64,000 bases of DNA, taken from the NCBI GenBank assembly GCA_033239525.1, contig BSYO01000004.1:25644037-25708036 (forward strand), in the 5' to 3' direction. Positions 9,794 through 22,500 of this stretch are shown here, in pieces. The translations under genes were made by a program, and so were the position numbers. The notes beneath the pieces were generated by a model. That model was given only the letters and a program-made list of their open reading frames with translations. It was not told the origin of the DNA and made no database searches. The stretch is from Nepenthes gracilis. Lineage: Eukaryota; Streptophyta; Magnoliopsida; Caryophyllales; Nepenthaceae. Positions within the stretch are counted from its first letter, which is position 1, and every line of letters starts with the position of its first letter.

Positions 9794-12700
9794 TCACTGC
9801 CAATCAACCACCACTTTGATCCTACTCGGCAGCCAATCTCCATAGCTCCGGATCTCAATCTGGCTGTCGATTTCGAGCCGTGCGGTCACGGTTCCGTCCA
9901 TGGTGGTGGGTAAGCTTGTTTTGAGCTGCTGGATGCTCGGCACCAATGCCTTCTCCACCCATGCTTCCACACCAATTTGCCCAAGCCATACTCCACCTAA
10001 GATCTTCTCGAGAGCCTCCTGCTGCACCTTTAAGGTATGTTTATCGCCTACGATGGCTGAGAATTTGGCTGTGATTGCCCTTTCAATATCGCGCTGAATT
10101 GGGGCAAAGTCTACAGGGTTGAAGAAGATGGCATCATCTACAGAGTCAAGCAGCTCGTGGGATTGCTTGTTTTCAGCGCCGTTCTCGACTTCATGATCGA
10201 CGGTGAGGTCACTCGAATTGCCAGATCCATCGAGTCTATCATCCTCAGCATCAGCAACTTCATTTAGGTCAAATGAGAGGGAAGAACCCATTTCCTTCCT
10301 CTGTTTTGCAGCCCTATCTTCATCTTGCAGCCATTGGACTCGTCTTTTTCCTATCTTCTCACCAACTGATAGCCTTAGCTGCCAGCCACCAGTTGCTAGA
10401 GAGGCGAGCTTCTCCTCGCTTAGGAGAAGGCTATTGGATGAGCTTTTAAAGTTTTCAGGCTCCCAATTTGCAGTGAGGATGAAAATGGCATTCCCAAGGC
10501 TGATTTCCCGGCCATGAGAATCAGCAAGGCGACCCTTTTGGATGGCTCTCCTAATACTTCCATGGATAAGCATGTCGGCTTCATCAATGTCCTGAAGCAC
10601 TATGACAGAAAATGGGTTTCTCCTAACTGCCTCCGCAGCGCGATCTACGGCGGTTCTACCACGGAAATTCGAATCTGATTCTTCACCGTCTCGGCGTGAA
10701 CCGAGGCAAATCGTTACTGGGGCAGCACCGGAAACCAGCTGCGATAGAGCTCTAGCCATTTTCTTCTTACCGATTCTGTCTGCACCGGAGAACAATAGCC
10801 ATATATCACCCTTTGCACCAGCAATACGACGTTTCCCATTGCCCATTTTGCATTGGGTCACAGCTGTAGCCACTGCAGAAGCGGCCTCCCTCTGCCACCA
10901 TACTTCATCTATTAGTCCCTTGAAGAGTTTCTTGAACGAGTCTGTTTCTGCCGCAGCAAGAGGTTTACCGCTCTGAAATTCAGAGAACATGTTCTGAGAT
11001 TCTGAAGAAATACAGCCAAGGAAGTCTTTGATGCGCTCTTCATGGCTTTCATCGAACGTGGATTCAGCGGGTTTTGTTAGGGTGAGGTCTATCGCGACAA
11101 GACTTCCATGGCGGCTGTTTTGACATTCTGAATTGACAGTCAATTGCAGATCATCCCCGAGTTCTCTAATTTCTGGTAACTTGGACGGGAAAGGTCGGGG
11201 ACCAAGCGAATTCTGATTGTACATGCCCATCACGGAGATGGGCATTGGAATAATTCTCTCAAAGCTGGGCTTCTGATGGAAATTAGGGTGAAGATGTTGG
11301 CAAGTTTCTGTCCATTTCTTCTGCAATTCTTGGCCTTTTTGCTTCGACAACAAATCATCGTGGTCCGTACTCTGCAATGTTATGCAACCAGATTAACACC
11401 AATCCGACAGAATTTGACCTTCAAATGTCTATTAGCAGGTCAAAGTATTAGAATTATCGCAAATTGACAAATTTAGCTGACACACTGAAATGCTCAAATA
11501 TTATAATCCTATACAATTCCATCATAATTATGATTAGAGAAATTTCCTTCTTGATACGTCTGATTTTTTATAGAGAAGTGCATTTCCTAATTGAAGATCC
11601 AATCGTTTAGAAAGAGGATACAGCCCACCACATGTGTGTAAGTTATTCATTTTGAGTCATAAAAGCACTTACATAGATGACGGAAGTTATTTCCTATGTA
11701 ACCCATTCAGTGTTGGATTAGACAATAAGTTAACTCGTGAAAGTGTACTGTATATCAATTGGGGCAAACAAAAAGTCTCTGCATAAAAAATAAATCATTA
11801 TCATTTTGTAAATCTCGAAGATCAAAAGATGGATTCAAGTAGTCGTTTATGCATTAATCCACGTTACAAATTGTAAAATGAGATGCTACCTCAACAATTC
11901 TAAGCGGGATTTTAATCTCAGTTTTATAAAGAGCAAACCTTAGACAGATCTGTTGATCCTTTTACGTCGCCACCACCACGAATTTTGGCATTCTGCAACC
12001 ATTGAGGCAGCAGCTGTCTCGTTGTTTCTGATTTCAATTCAGAAGCTGACTTGTCTGCATCCCCGACCACAAGTTTTGCAAGCTCATGCTCATAATTTTG
12101 CAGACACTCTGGGCAACAGCTCAACCTTCGAGAAGAGTCCGTCTTCTCACACAAACTTGTTGTTCGAGCTGCCATGGCAGCTGGGAAACTCTTCAATGGA
12201 GTACAGGACTCAACTGAGCTGCTTAGTGAATCATTTGAGCCAGGCCTAAATGATAACATACATGAGTTCTTTTGTTATCTACAAGAAGGGGAACAAGTTA
12301 TTTGTCTTCACAACATATAAAACTAAGTCATGCAGCCATAGAAGCCACCTCATGAAGTCAGGAAAAAATACTAGTTTTATTATAAGACTATATATACATA
12401 TATATGTATATACATATGTATGTATGTATGATATGACATAGGTTTGAGTTTTTTTTTTTATTTTTTCTATTGAGGAGATCCACATAACATGTGTAAGAAT
12501 GCTTTTTTTGGATAAAATGTAAACTTATAATATGAGTACGGTTGTTCATATATTGATAGACAAAATCTCAGTTGCAAAAAAAGCCCAACAAACCGGGAAA
12601 TTTGTCCCAACGGAAGGAATTTGAAAATATTGGTGATTAACATAAAATCAGCACATTACCAGACTATAGCAATTTATTAGACATCACAATTACCCACTAT

Positions 12701-14498
12701 CCTTAAGTCGTTCATCTAACAAATTATGTAAAGGCTTATTAATTAAGTGTTCATCAATTTAATTTTTAAAATTTCTAATTATTTTTCACGTGGTACAAAA
12801 TTGGCATACACTTAATTCATGCTTAAGCTTAAAAGAATATTTATATAAAATAATGTGTTAGACTATAAAACCATTCTTGCAATTTTACCTAACTTTTCTA
12901 TCGATTTGTTTTTTGATACAAATGACTGGAAAAGCGTGATGTCAAACGTTGATTCAAGTGAAGGCTAAGATCCCAAAATGCGAACTAAATAAAGATGCAG
13001 CAGCACTCAAATATCATTGATTCACAACGGAACTGCCCCAACATGAAATGTGAAACCTCATCTGAAACTGTCAATCTAGCTCTTCCATCAACGAAAAGTC
13101 GCATTGCAGAAATATGAAAACATTGAATTTCCACAAAAATGACACAACCTCATAAAGATGGCCATCGAAGCTGAAATCTTTGGACAAGTAACAAGATCCC
13201 ATAGTCTCAGGCAATCTGAGACTCATTACTTGAGCAAAAGTGAACAAATTATCAAACAGATTAATGATAATTTACCTTGTAAACATCCCGGAAAGGGGCA
13301 CTCTGGCTGCAATCGAGACAGCCTGCAGATCCCATTTATTCTCCATTGTAGGATGATAAACCTGGCACCTCAAATAAGTCTCACAGGTAGCAGTTCCAAT
13401 AAGCCAAAGGCAGCCACCACTTCCCCCAAATTTCGTCATTATTTTCCCCATTTCGTCCACAACAGCCTCAGAAACACCCTGATGCGGTGCACTGCCGGGA
13501 ACACCCAAATTGGCAGGCTGATCCACCAGCCACTTCAAGTCACCTACATCAAGAATTATACCTCCAGCGCTGTTAGAGTTCATCATTCTCCCCTCAATCC
13601 AGCAACCCAATTCTTTTATCTTCATGGGCAGGTTTGATCCGCTAGAAATGAACTCTTTCTCCATCGAAATCACCTCGACATTCTTTAGAGGTTCTATTTG
13701 CTCCACTTCCTTGTTCTCAATCCTCTTCAAAACTTCCCTCAGCACGGCCTCTGGCTCCGACTCTCCAACCAACACTGGATTCTTCTCCTTGGTCCTCGAC
13801 AGAATATCCAGGACCCTTTTCACTTCGTTCCCTCTGTGCCGCCGCAGTTGAACCGGGTTCCCCTGCTGCTGCATCCGCTGGTTTAGGTACAAAGTCCTGC
13901 CAGATACTGAAGGCATTACTGGAGTAGGTTGGGCAGATGGTCTAAAACCCAATCCAATTTTGGGAGCAGTATTCGTGGAAGCTGAATTTATCTTTGAATG
14001 TAGTGACTGCTCAATGGCGGCCTTAACTGTCGGGCTAGAAAAGCTCGCCTCCCTCATGACGCGGCTCACGCTGGGATCATCTAGTATAGAGATCATAAGC
14101 TGCTCGAGTTCGACCGTGACAGAAAGCAGCGCCTGCTGCTGCTGTTCAGGGCAGACGCGGCGTTGGTACGCCTGCGCCCGCTTGAGGGCGGCCATGAGGG
14201 CGTTGGAAATCGTCGGCTCCACGTTGGGTGAGAGATTCTGCGCCGTGGGCAGCCGCTCGAGGGCGACGCTGAAGCAGAGCTCGAGGGCTCTGCACTGCAG
14301 AGGGTGGGAGGAATTGGGGTGCGAACGGATGCAGGCTTGGCGGAGGTTGCCAGATGGTGAGGCTAAGAGGGTCGACGCCACGTGCAGCGGCGTGACCTGG
14401 CCGTGGTGCCGGCGGCTCGCTTCCGCGATCGACTTGTTTAGCACGCTCGCCGCCTCCGGGGTTAGTGTTTGCTGGATTGTGCTCAGCCCAGCTCTCAT
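9794..14498 (-). CDS. SMAX1: SMAX1-type (SMXL) Clp-like repressor of KAI2/karrikin signalling
   Basis: Exons on the minus strand: 14498-13276, 12245-11939 and 11371-9794. Both introns are GT-AG and the total is 1035 codons plus stop, close to Arabidopsis SMAX1 (990). The N-terminus MRAGLSTIQQTLTPEAA starts a double Clp-N domain (about 1-175). A degenerate P-loop GADRIGKK lies at 706-713, FRGRT at 746-750, DIDEAD near 771 and the EAR motif FDLNE at 877-881. Known family role: a nuclear target of D14L/KAI2-MAX2 ubiquitination that recruits TOPLESS to repress transcription. The degron loop, FRGKT in Arabidopsis SMAX1, has Lys to Arg here. SMAX1 and SMXL2 cannot be told apart. No frame damage seen. 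Confidence 0.95.
12386..12432. repeat. TATA/CATA-rich microsatellite in SMAX1 intron 1
   Basis: Alternating TATATACATATATATGTATA followed by CATATGTATGTATGTATG, inside the first intron of the minus-strand gene (12246-13275). Simple-sequence repeat, likely polymorphic. Confidence 0.8.
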
Positions 14499-15650
14499 CG
14501 CTGCTTCCTTTTTCTCTCTGGTAATTCTGTTTATGCTCGAATCTTGAAATCCAAATGAAGTTTATCGAATTTTCCTCTGGAAACTGCAGAAATCTGAGCG
14601 AATCTAAGGCTGGGAAAACACTTCCTTGTTCTCTTCTTTGATTTGAAATTTACACGCTCTGTAGCAAGAGCTGGTTATGTTTTAACAAATGATAATTTTG
14701 GTGTTTCAAAAGAGAGCTACAAAAATTGTAGTAATTCTGGGCAGCCTGCACAGGGACCCGCTTATGGCAAGCAGGTTGACGGGATTTCAAATTTTGATGC
14801 GGAATCCAACAATTCACAACGACAAAAACTATCTGCTTCAATCCATACTTAAATCAAAAGGAGAGAGGAAATCCAGCTTTTCGACAGAACAACGATGACG
14901 CCTATGGAAGAGTAGATTATAGCTGAGAGCTTTTCGCCAAACATTCCCTAGTAGCATATTTCCATTATTTTCTCAATTAGGAATTGAAAAAAAAAATATC
15001 TAGTAGCATATTTCCATTATTTTGAATCTGGCTAGGCAAAAGGGGTACCGGAGAATTCAACCCGAAAAGGAAAGATCGGATCCCATCCTTCAAAAAATTC
15101 ACCTCCTCCCACAAACATTCTCCCTCCCCCTCTCTCTCTCTCTGTGTTGCTGTCTCTCTCTATTTCCTTGATTTGGGGTTAACTGAAAGAAAGAAGAGCA
15201 GCGGCAGCAGCGTCCCTATCCAAAGAACCCAGAACTACCCCACAAGAATAATAGGCTGGCGGAAGGGAAATTTACGAGTTTCTCAAAAGATGAAAACAAA
15301 CTCGTCTTTTCTCAATCCCATCATTGCAAAGCCAGCAGCTGGCGAGCCTGACCGACCCCAATGGCAACTAGGTGAAAATATCAATTTGAAGTTCACGAAT
15401 ATTTCTTCTTTTATTTTAACATTCAGGAGAGAGAAAGATGAGGGAATTTATGGAAAATAGATGAGAGTAAGGGAAAAGTACGTTTTGTTGCAGGGATTTC
15501 TGGAAATATGCTTTCCGTGGCAGACGAAATCCGCCCTCCCTTACCGATCATCTTCTCCCCCATCTCTCCCTTTCTCTCTCATCTGTAAACATTAGCGATA
15601 ACGGTGAGAGATAAAACTACCCTTTAGTGAGGCCGAAAAAGTGTAGGATG
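14499..15650 (-). promoter_or_regulatory. Upstream region of the SMAX1-type gene with GAGA tract
   Basis: This is the 5' flank and probable leader of the minus-strand gene. Plus-strand CT repeats at 15121-15165 and 15545-15585 read as GAGA repeats on the gene's strand, a common plant leader/promoter feature. Short plus-strand frames here show no family features. No exact start site can be called. Confidence 0.4.
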
Positions 15651-15652
15651 AG

Positions 15653-15847
15653 CATGGATTGAGGAATTCGTACTTATTTTTTTATTTTAATTATTTATTT
15701 TTAATAAATAATTATATTTTCTAATTTTTTAAAAAATAAAACATAATTAAAATTAATTATTTTAAAATAATTATGTTATATTATATTTATTTAAAAATAA
15801 ATAATTAAAAATATGGAGAATAATAATGAGGAGCCCCTCAATCCATG
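15653..15847. mobile_element. AT-rich foldback MITE-like element
   Basis: CATGGATTGAGG at 15653-15664 is inverted exactly as CCTCAATCCATG at 15836-15847. The inside is almost pure A/T and largely self-complementary (TTATTTTTAATAAATAATTAT against its inverse). At 195 bp with no coding capacity, it fits a miniature inverted-repeat element. Target duplication not clear. Confidence 0.6.
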
Positions 15848-16194
15848 GATTGGGTGCCTTTTTCGTTTGTCTTTGTCTGATAGTAACGTTGTTAGTAGTT
15901 TTTACTATTTTTTGCCCACGCGCTAATAAATTTCAAAAAGGAATTCGTGCGCTGGTGTTGTGTTTGCACGGCCTGTCTAGCGCGTGGTTCTGTGCCTTCA
16001 TATGAACACACCCTCTTACCAAATTTTCTTCGCTTTTCGCACGCAACCGACTCATGCAGAAGGAATCGCACGACTTCAACCTTTTCATATTTACTCCCCC
16101 CAACTGTCAGTTAGCGCACAGCACTCTCTCTCTCTCGCTGTGCGAGAAAATTAATAAAATTAGAAGACTCCACCATTTAAAATAATAAAGTCTA

Positions 16195-16325
16195 CATTTT
16201 TTTATTTAAATTATTTATTTTTAAATAAATAATTATAATTTAATAATTAATTTTAATTAATTTATAATTTTAAAAAAATAATTAAATTGTAATTTTTTTA
16301 TTTAAAATAAATAATCAAATTTTAA
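16195..16325. repeat. AT foldback repeat
   Basis: TTTAAATTATTTATTTTTAA and TTATTTAAAATAAATAAT arms surround an A/T centre, making an imperfect self-complementary unit. It resembles the element at 15653 in style but lacks its GC-containing termini. Confidence 0.4.
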
Positions 16326-16834
16326 AAAATGGCATTTATTTTTTAAAAGATGGGATCCTTATCCCAAATTAATAAACTTTTTGGCATCAAATAATCTCAG
16401 CCGCTCATTTTGGGGTACTCACCTTATTTTATGATAAATATTTTAAAAATATTTATTAAATATAACATTTAATGTGACACATGAGTTGCTCATCTAATTT
16501 TATAAATTTATTAGTACCCGTTGACGGATAACATATTATTTAATGTTATCTCAACATTCGTCACCCTTATTTAAAGGAATTTTAGCATTTATATTATTTT
16601 ATATTATTAAATAAATAACTGTTAAAAATGTAAAACTACTTTATATTAAAATAAAAATAATAAAGTTACTATACTTTAAAAATAATTACATTGAATGTTG
16701 GAAAATTATCTTAATAGTTTTATACTAAATTTCTAGTTAATAGATGATTTTGGTTATTTAACTAAATACAATTTTGATTTTTTTAATAATAGAATATTAA
16801 AAAAAATTTCCCCATTTATTTTTTATTTTTTTCT

Positions 16835-16866
16835 AATTATTATTATTATATTATTATTATTATTAT
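16835..16866. repeat. ATT microsatellite
   Basis: A run of ATT triplets with one ATATT interruption. Confidence 0.8.
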
Positions 16867-17795
16867 GCCTGATTTTCTTTGTTTTAATATCTTAAGAATA
16901 AATCATTAGATTCTAACTTTCGGTAATGCACGCCGTCGCTTCCCTTTACGCGTTTATCGAGTCAAGCAAGTCTGCCTTTTTTTTTCTTTTTTTTTTTTGA
17001 CATTTTTTTGTCTTTCAATGCTGGGCATATAATAATATTAAAGGCAATGTCCTGCCAATTAGAATATATTGCAAGTCAAAAGTAAACAAAATAAGGGTCA
17101 TTCACAGCCTAAGGATTTAGAAAAGAAAGCCACAAACCATGGCCAATAAATATAAACAAAAAATGGGCTTTTAAATGATAAATATGAATAAAAAATAGGT
17201 TTCAAACTTATAAAATATGACACATTAAATAAAGTCTAAATAAAATTTAGATATATAACTAAATAATGAGTTGTTAAGTGATAATCATATATTAAAAAAA
17301 CAACTTAGGGTGCTTAATGCATCTTCACCATTTGAACAATCAATTGAGGGTTTTTTTTTTGGCTTTGCTTTTACTACTTTAATAGGTTTTTTATAAAAAA
17401 TTCTTAAAATTATTAATTATTTATTTTTCTCATCGACGTACTTAAAAAATTTGTCTAAGTTTTAGTTTTTTTAATTTTTTTAATACTCTAACACTTAAAA
17501 GTCGACCCTATTAAATGTTGATAGATTTAATAACTTGATTTCTATAAACATTAGTAATTGGTCCCGTGACAATGAAAAAGGCTTTCCCATTAAAAGAACC
17601 TTGTGCCCTTTCTATTCAACCACTCCAACAATAATAGAGGGCTATCATTCAACCTAAAAATTAATTAATTAATTATTTAAAAGTGACCTTTTGAAAAAAA
17701 AAATCTTCCAATTAGTTAGTTAATTAAATGGAAACAAACGACCCTTCTACTTTCTACAGTTAATGTTCCAAATCAAATTTGGTTTGATGGCTCAA

Positions 17796-17813
17796 TATAT
17801 ATATATATATATA
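17796..17813. repeat. AT dinucleotide microsatellite
   Basis: An uninterrupted run of AT/TA dinucleotides. Confidence 0.8.
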
Positions 17814-19992
17814 TTCTCAAAATTTCTTATTTATATATTTGATTTTTAATTATTATATGTTCTAAATATTTTTTCAAATCCTATTTTAACACTAAATTTA
17901 TACTATATGATTATTTTACTGAATTTTTGCATGGAATGATACATAAATACTTTAATTATTGTGAATGTTAGAGTATCTTATGTCAAGCATGTTTTCACAT
18001 GACCCAAAATATGATCCATTTTATCTAAAATTTTATAACATATAAAACTAATGATAAATTTTGGATCAATTTAGTAATTTATTAGATGTGTTTTTCAACA
18101 AATGGGACCCATTTAGTCATAATCAAAACTAAATCACCCAACCAATATTATCTTATAATTTTAAATTTACGTATAATTTGATTAAAATATATAAATATTT
18201 TGTACATATAGATAAAAATTTGTAACTCAAATAATATTTTGGATCGAGCATGGTCGTAGGTAAAAATGATCACCAAGCTGAATTATGAACATTTTGTAAA
18301 AAAAATATTTTTTAGAGATATACCAAGTATTTTTAAAAAATATTATATCAATAAATCATATTTTTATGCAATTGATAATGTTTGATATAAAAAAATTTTA
18401 TTTAATTTTTTTAGTTAATAGTTTAATCTAAATATTATATTTTTTATAATATTCAATATTTAAATGATTTTTATTTAAATAGACATTTTAAAATATTATT
18501 AACAAAAATATACATATACAAGCCCAACCAGACACAATTTTCAATCGTATGTAAGCAAGGTTATGCTTTTTAGTCTGAATAATGAAAAATATTTAAACTT
18601 GCTCAATTTAATAATGATAAATTTTTATTTAAGTATAGCCTATATTTAATCTGAATTTTAATTTTATAACTCTAATATAATTTGTTGAATTCCTCTCATC
18701 CAGCCGGGGTATCCTAAGCGAAGTAAGACTCTGCTTTGCCAATCCATGCAGTCAAATTACGTTATCAACCGAAATCAATCGTCCAAATTGATTATAATTT
18801 TTTTTAAAAAAATTATAATATATATAAATTTAAACTATTAATTTTAATCACCGGTACAACCCAACCCTTAAAATTAACAATATATGATCTTATTTTAACC
18901 GTATATAAAAAAAGATCCTTAGATTCTTTCTCTGATCCAATAAACAAATGCAGACAAAAGACCCTCATAAATAAATAAATAAAAAGAATAAAAATAGGAA
19001 ATGAAAAGTAAAAATGAGAAATGTTCGGAAAGCGAGCCACCCCACTAAAAGCTTTTGGTAGCTTCTTGCACTCAAAGCTAAGAAAGTAGACGCTTTTGAG
19101 ACCTGCTTTACGCGCCCTACCTCTTTTCCTCTTCCCCCCTTTAGTTATCGGCAATGAAAGTGACCTTACTTTCTCCTTAAAAAACACTATGCATGAAATT
19201 TGGAAAAATAAAATAAAATAAATAATTATTTTAAATTTTTTATATATAATTTTATCTTATATATTTTTTCCAACGTGGGGGTGACAAAATAGATTTTAAT
19301 AAATATAAAATCTAATATTAATTAAACTTGACTATATACTAATTAGAGTAGAGTTGTTAGATGAACAATTATGAAATGGTTCACTGCTCGTGTTAAAATC
19401 TTTGCTTTAAGTTGATCCTAACAATTATGATTTATTTCATCTGGAGTGATTATACTGCCTATATTTTCTAGACATATTTTTATTTTAATAAAAATAAAAT
19501 GGTTTGGTCTACTATAAACTTTCTATCTAATAATAACATTATTTACAATGATGCCGCAACTTTCAATCCATGGTGCAGTGGCATTTTAGAGCAATAGTGC
19601 CAATAGTCAATTTGGAAGTAAACTATTGACTATCGAAATATTATGAAAGTAATAAGTCATTTTAACTTATTGATGTTTTAGAATTCTATACATAATTTTG
19701 TATTGATATATATAAAAGTAATAACTTATTAAAAAAAATTTATTATTAAATTAAAATTTTATTTTCATTTTAAATTATTTTTCATAATGAATATAAAATC
19801 AGGCAAAGAGAAGCATCGATCAAGCAAGAGAGGGTTTTGTATTCATCTTTAGAACATTGCACTATCAATGTGGAAATTGATTTCTTTTATATACACAATT
19901 GGAAAATAAGGGTGGGATTTTGGCCGTGGGTTTAAATGTGGGATCCTATTAAGGTGAACCCATTCATCAAAGTATTATGTGAATTTAATTAT

Positions 19993-20093
19993 CCTGATTT
20001 TATTTTTAAAAAATAAAAAGATTGGTATTAAAATTAATATATAATTATAAATAATTAATTTTAACTATTTATTTTTTAAAAAATAAAGTCAGA
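19993..20093. mobile_element. Short AT foldback element
   Basis: CTGATTTTATTTTTAAAAAA at the left is inverted at the right as TTTTTTAAAAAATAAAGTCAG, with an A/T interior. About 100 bp and non-coding. It may be a small MITE related in style to those near 15.7 and 16.2 kb. Confidence 0.45.
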
Positions 20094-21779
20094 GAGCCAA
20101 TAGATGAGTCTACCTTAACAACGCTCTAAGAATTGAACTGCTTATTATCAAATAAACTAATTCATTAATAAAAAGCTTGAAATGTTATATAAATAAATGT
20201 AATTGCTTTAACATTAGTGAATGCGTATCAAGCTTGAAGAGTAGATTGACTGACCAATACAATTTGTTATATAGACGAAGGTTTAAGAAATAGCATTATT
20301 CTCTAACAGGTACAAATAATAAATTTATTTTTTATATAATTAAAACATATATAAAATGATATGAATTTGTTCCTACCCCAAAACATTATATGAAATCTTA
20401 TATCGGACTTTCATAAATACAAGATTGATAATTTGCTAGATTTAAGCTCTAAATTAGTTTACTAAAATAATTGTGAAGATTATATAGTTAACTTAATCAT
20501 CTAAAAAGCTTAATTATCTTATGAGGAATTAGTAATTAATTTAAAAACAATCTAAACAAAAATTTTTCAGATTTTTTTATATCAAATGCGTAATATACAC
20601 AATTATATATCAAAATATTATCAACAAAGTTGATAATAATTCTCTATAAAAATTAAATAATATCGTTATTTATTTAAATATTAAAGGAAATAATATCATA
20701 ATATAGAATTAAAACTGTGTAATTAAGATACAGATTTTTAAATAAAAAAAAATTCATCTAAATAAAGAAAAAATTATGAAACTTTATCAGTGCAATCAAT
20801 GCTATTAGCCTTTATTATTTATCATATCCCATTAATTAGTTAATTAATTGATTTTTTTAATCCTTTTGGCACTTCGGCTGAGAAAGAGAACGAATGAATA
20901 ACGATGTCAAATCTCCACTAAATTAGAAAGCTTTATTGTACCAAACATGACAGACACCTACTTCGAACTTTAAGCTTTCAAAAGTTTAAGGAAATTCTCA
21001 ATTCCAAAAGCAATGGGGGGGCTCCACGCGTTATTTGAACCGTCAAAAGAAATAAAAATATAATAACATTATTCTAAATTATTTTATAATATAAATACTT
21101 TAATTTGTTAATATTTTAACAATAAATAAATAAACCCCCCCCCCCTTTTTAACATTTTTAATACTTTTAAAGTTTAAATTTCACTTATTACGTTTATATA
21201 ATTTAATAACTTAATATAAAATAGCAGGCGCTGGCATATTGAAACCTCGGGTTTGGACGAAAAGTTACCTTTTCATCTGTATGGGGATCAAATATGAGGT
21301 GCTTTATTCAACCATACTTTACACGCAAGCATCCGACTTTATGGAAGATAATAACTAAAGTTTTCCAAGAATGGCTTATTCTTTTGGATACACATGTATC
21401 TCAAAAGCAAAGAGGTTGGGTTGCTTTACACTTTTCACAAATATCGATGCATTTAAAAGATAAATTATATTAATAATAAAATTTTAAATTTAATTAGTTA
21501 AATTGATTATACAAATTTATTTTTACATTATGTATAATTTACTGTGATATTGTTATTAATGTGTCATTGGGTCCAGATTTTGATGCGAATAAGGGAGTTT
21601 TTGGATTATTCGATTGAGGCGGATTGCGAACAGTTTCAATCTCCGCGTTTTTCAACTTGAGCCATATACACTACAAACTATAAATAAATAGTCAGATGAC
21701 AATGAAATGTTCCACCATCGTAAATATTTCAATGCTTAAATCAAAAATATTTTTCAATTGACGAAAAGATATAAGTATG

Positions 21780-22500
21780 AAAATAAACGTGATGAGGAGT
21801 GCCTAAATGTAAGAATGTAGTGAATGCATGTGGTGTTTGGAGGAGGATTTTGCTTCCCTTCTTACACTGTGAAGAGTGGTTCATTAGAGTCACTAGATTA
21901 AGGCGGTGGTTTTAGGGAAGAGAGTTGGTTCATTCTCCTCGCTTTCTTATGCTTTGGGAGTTAGGATCGCTCTTTTTGATCTCAAGTTATCATTTTGGCC
22001 TTTCTAAAATGGGACTCGAGCGATTCCTTCTCTGTCGAAGGAGAAGGCACTTATAGACTCTATAGAGACCTTTAAGTGTGAGAACCTCCAACAGGTAATT
22101 TGTCAGGATTCATCGACTACTAAGCACTGGCTGTGGCCAGCAGTGTCAATTGTCGTCTTATGATGACACAAAGACCGTCGTTGGGTATGACAAATGTAAG
22201 TCTATTTGACTTTATTTGGATTGGTTAAGCAACTATTGTGCACGACGTGTGTTGTGATTTGTCAGTATTGACCCTACATCCTATTGGTTGACATCACTTG
22301 AGTCGGTGCCCCATGCGCTGGCAATTTACGGTCACCTCTACATGGGTGCAGGCAAAATTGATTGGTTGCATATTAAGGGTACCTAGTGGGCCTTGCTTCT
22401 AAATCTTTTAGGATGCTGTCACTGGGTTGAGCTCCTATGAGGATCGAACCCGTCTTCTTCGAGTTGGGCTTCTTTGGTTCCGGCCTAGTTTTAAATTAGA
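21780..22500. repeat. GC-richer repeat-like island, unclassified
   Basis: About 700 bp of mixed composition lies inside very AT-rich DNA. It has no long ORF in any frame. It looks like a decayed retroelement leader or LTR, but has no clear TG/CA ends and no second copy in the window. A GGTTCGATCC word on the minus strand near 22445 is not a tRNA. Confidence 0.25.

Noticed and set aside
15173..15460. 95-codon plus-strand frame upstream of SMAX1
   Set aside because: No motif, no homolog recognised, and it lies in the leader/promoter region of the opposite-strand gene.
18813..19187. 124-codon minus-strand frame
   Set aside because: Low-complexity, Lys/Arg then aromatic-rich, no family motif and no splice context; probably chance in AT-rich DNA.
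22430..22460. GGTTCGATCC word on the minus strand, like a tRNA T-loop
   Set aside because: No pairing T-stem, anticodon arm or acceptor stem could be built around it.
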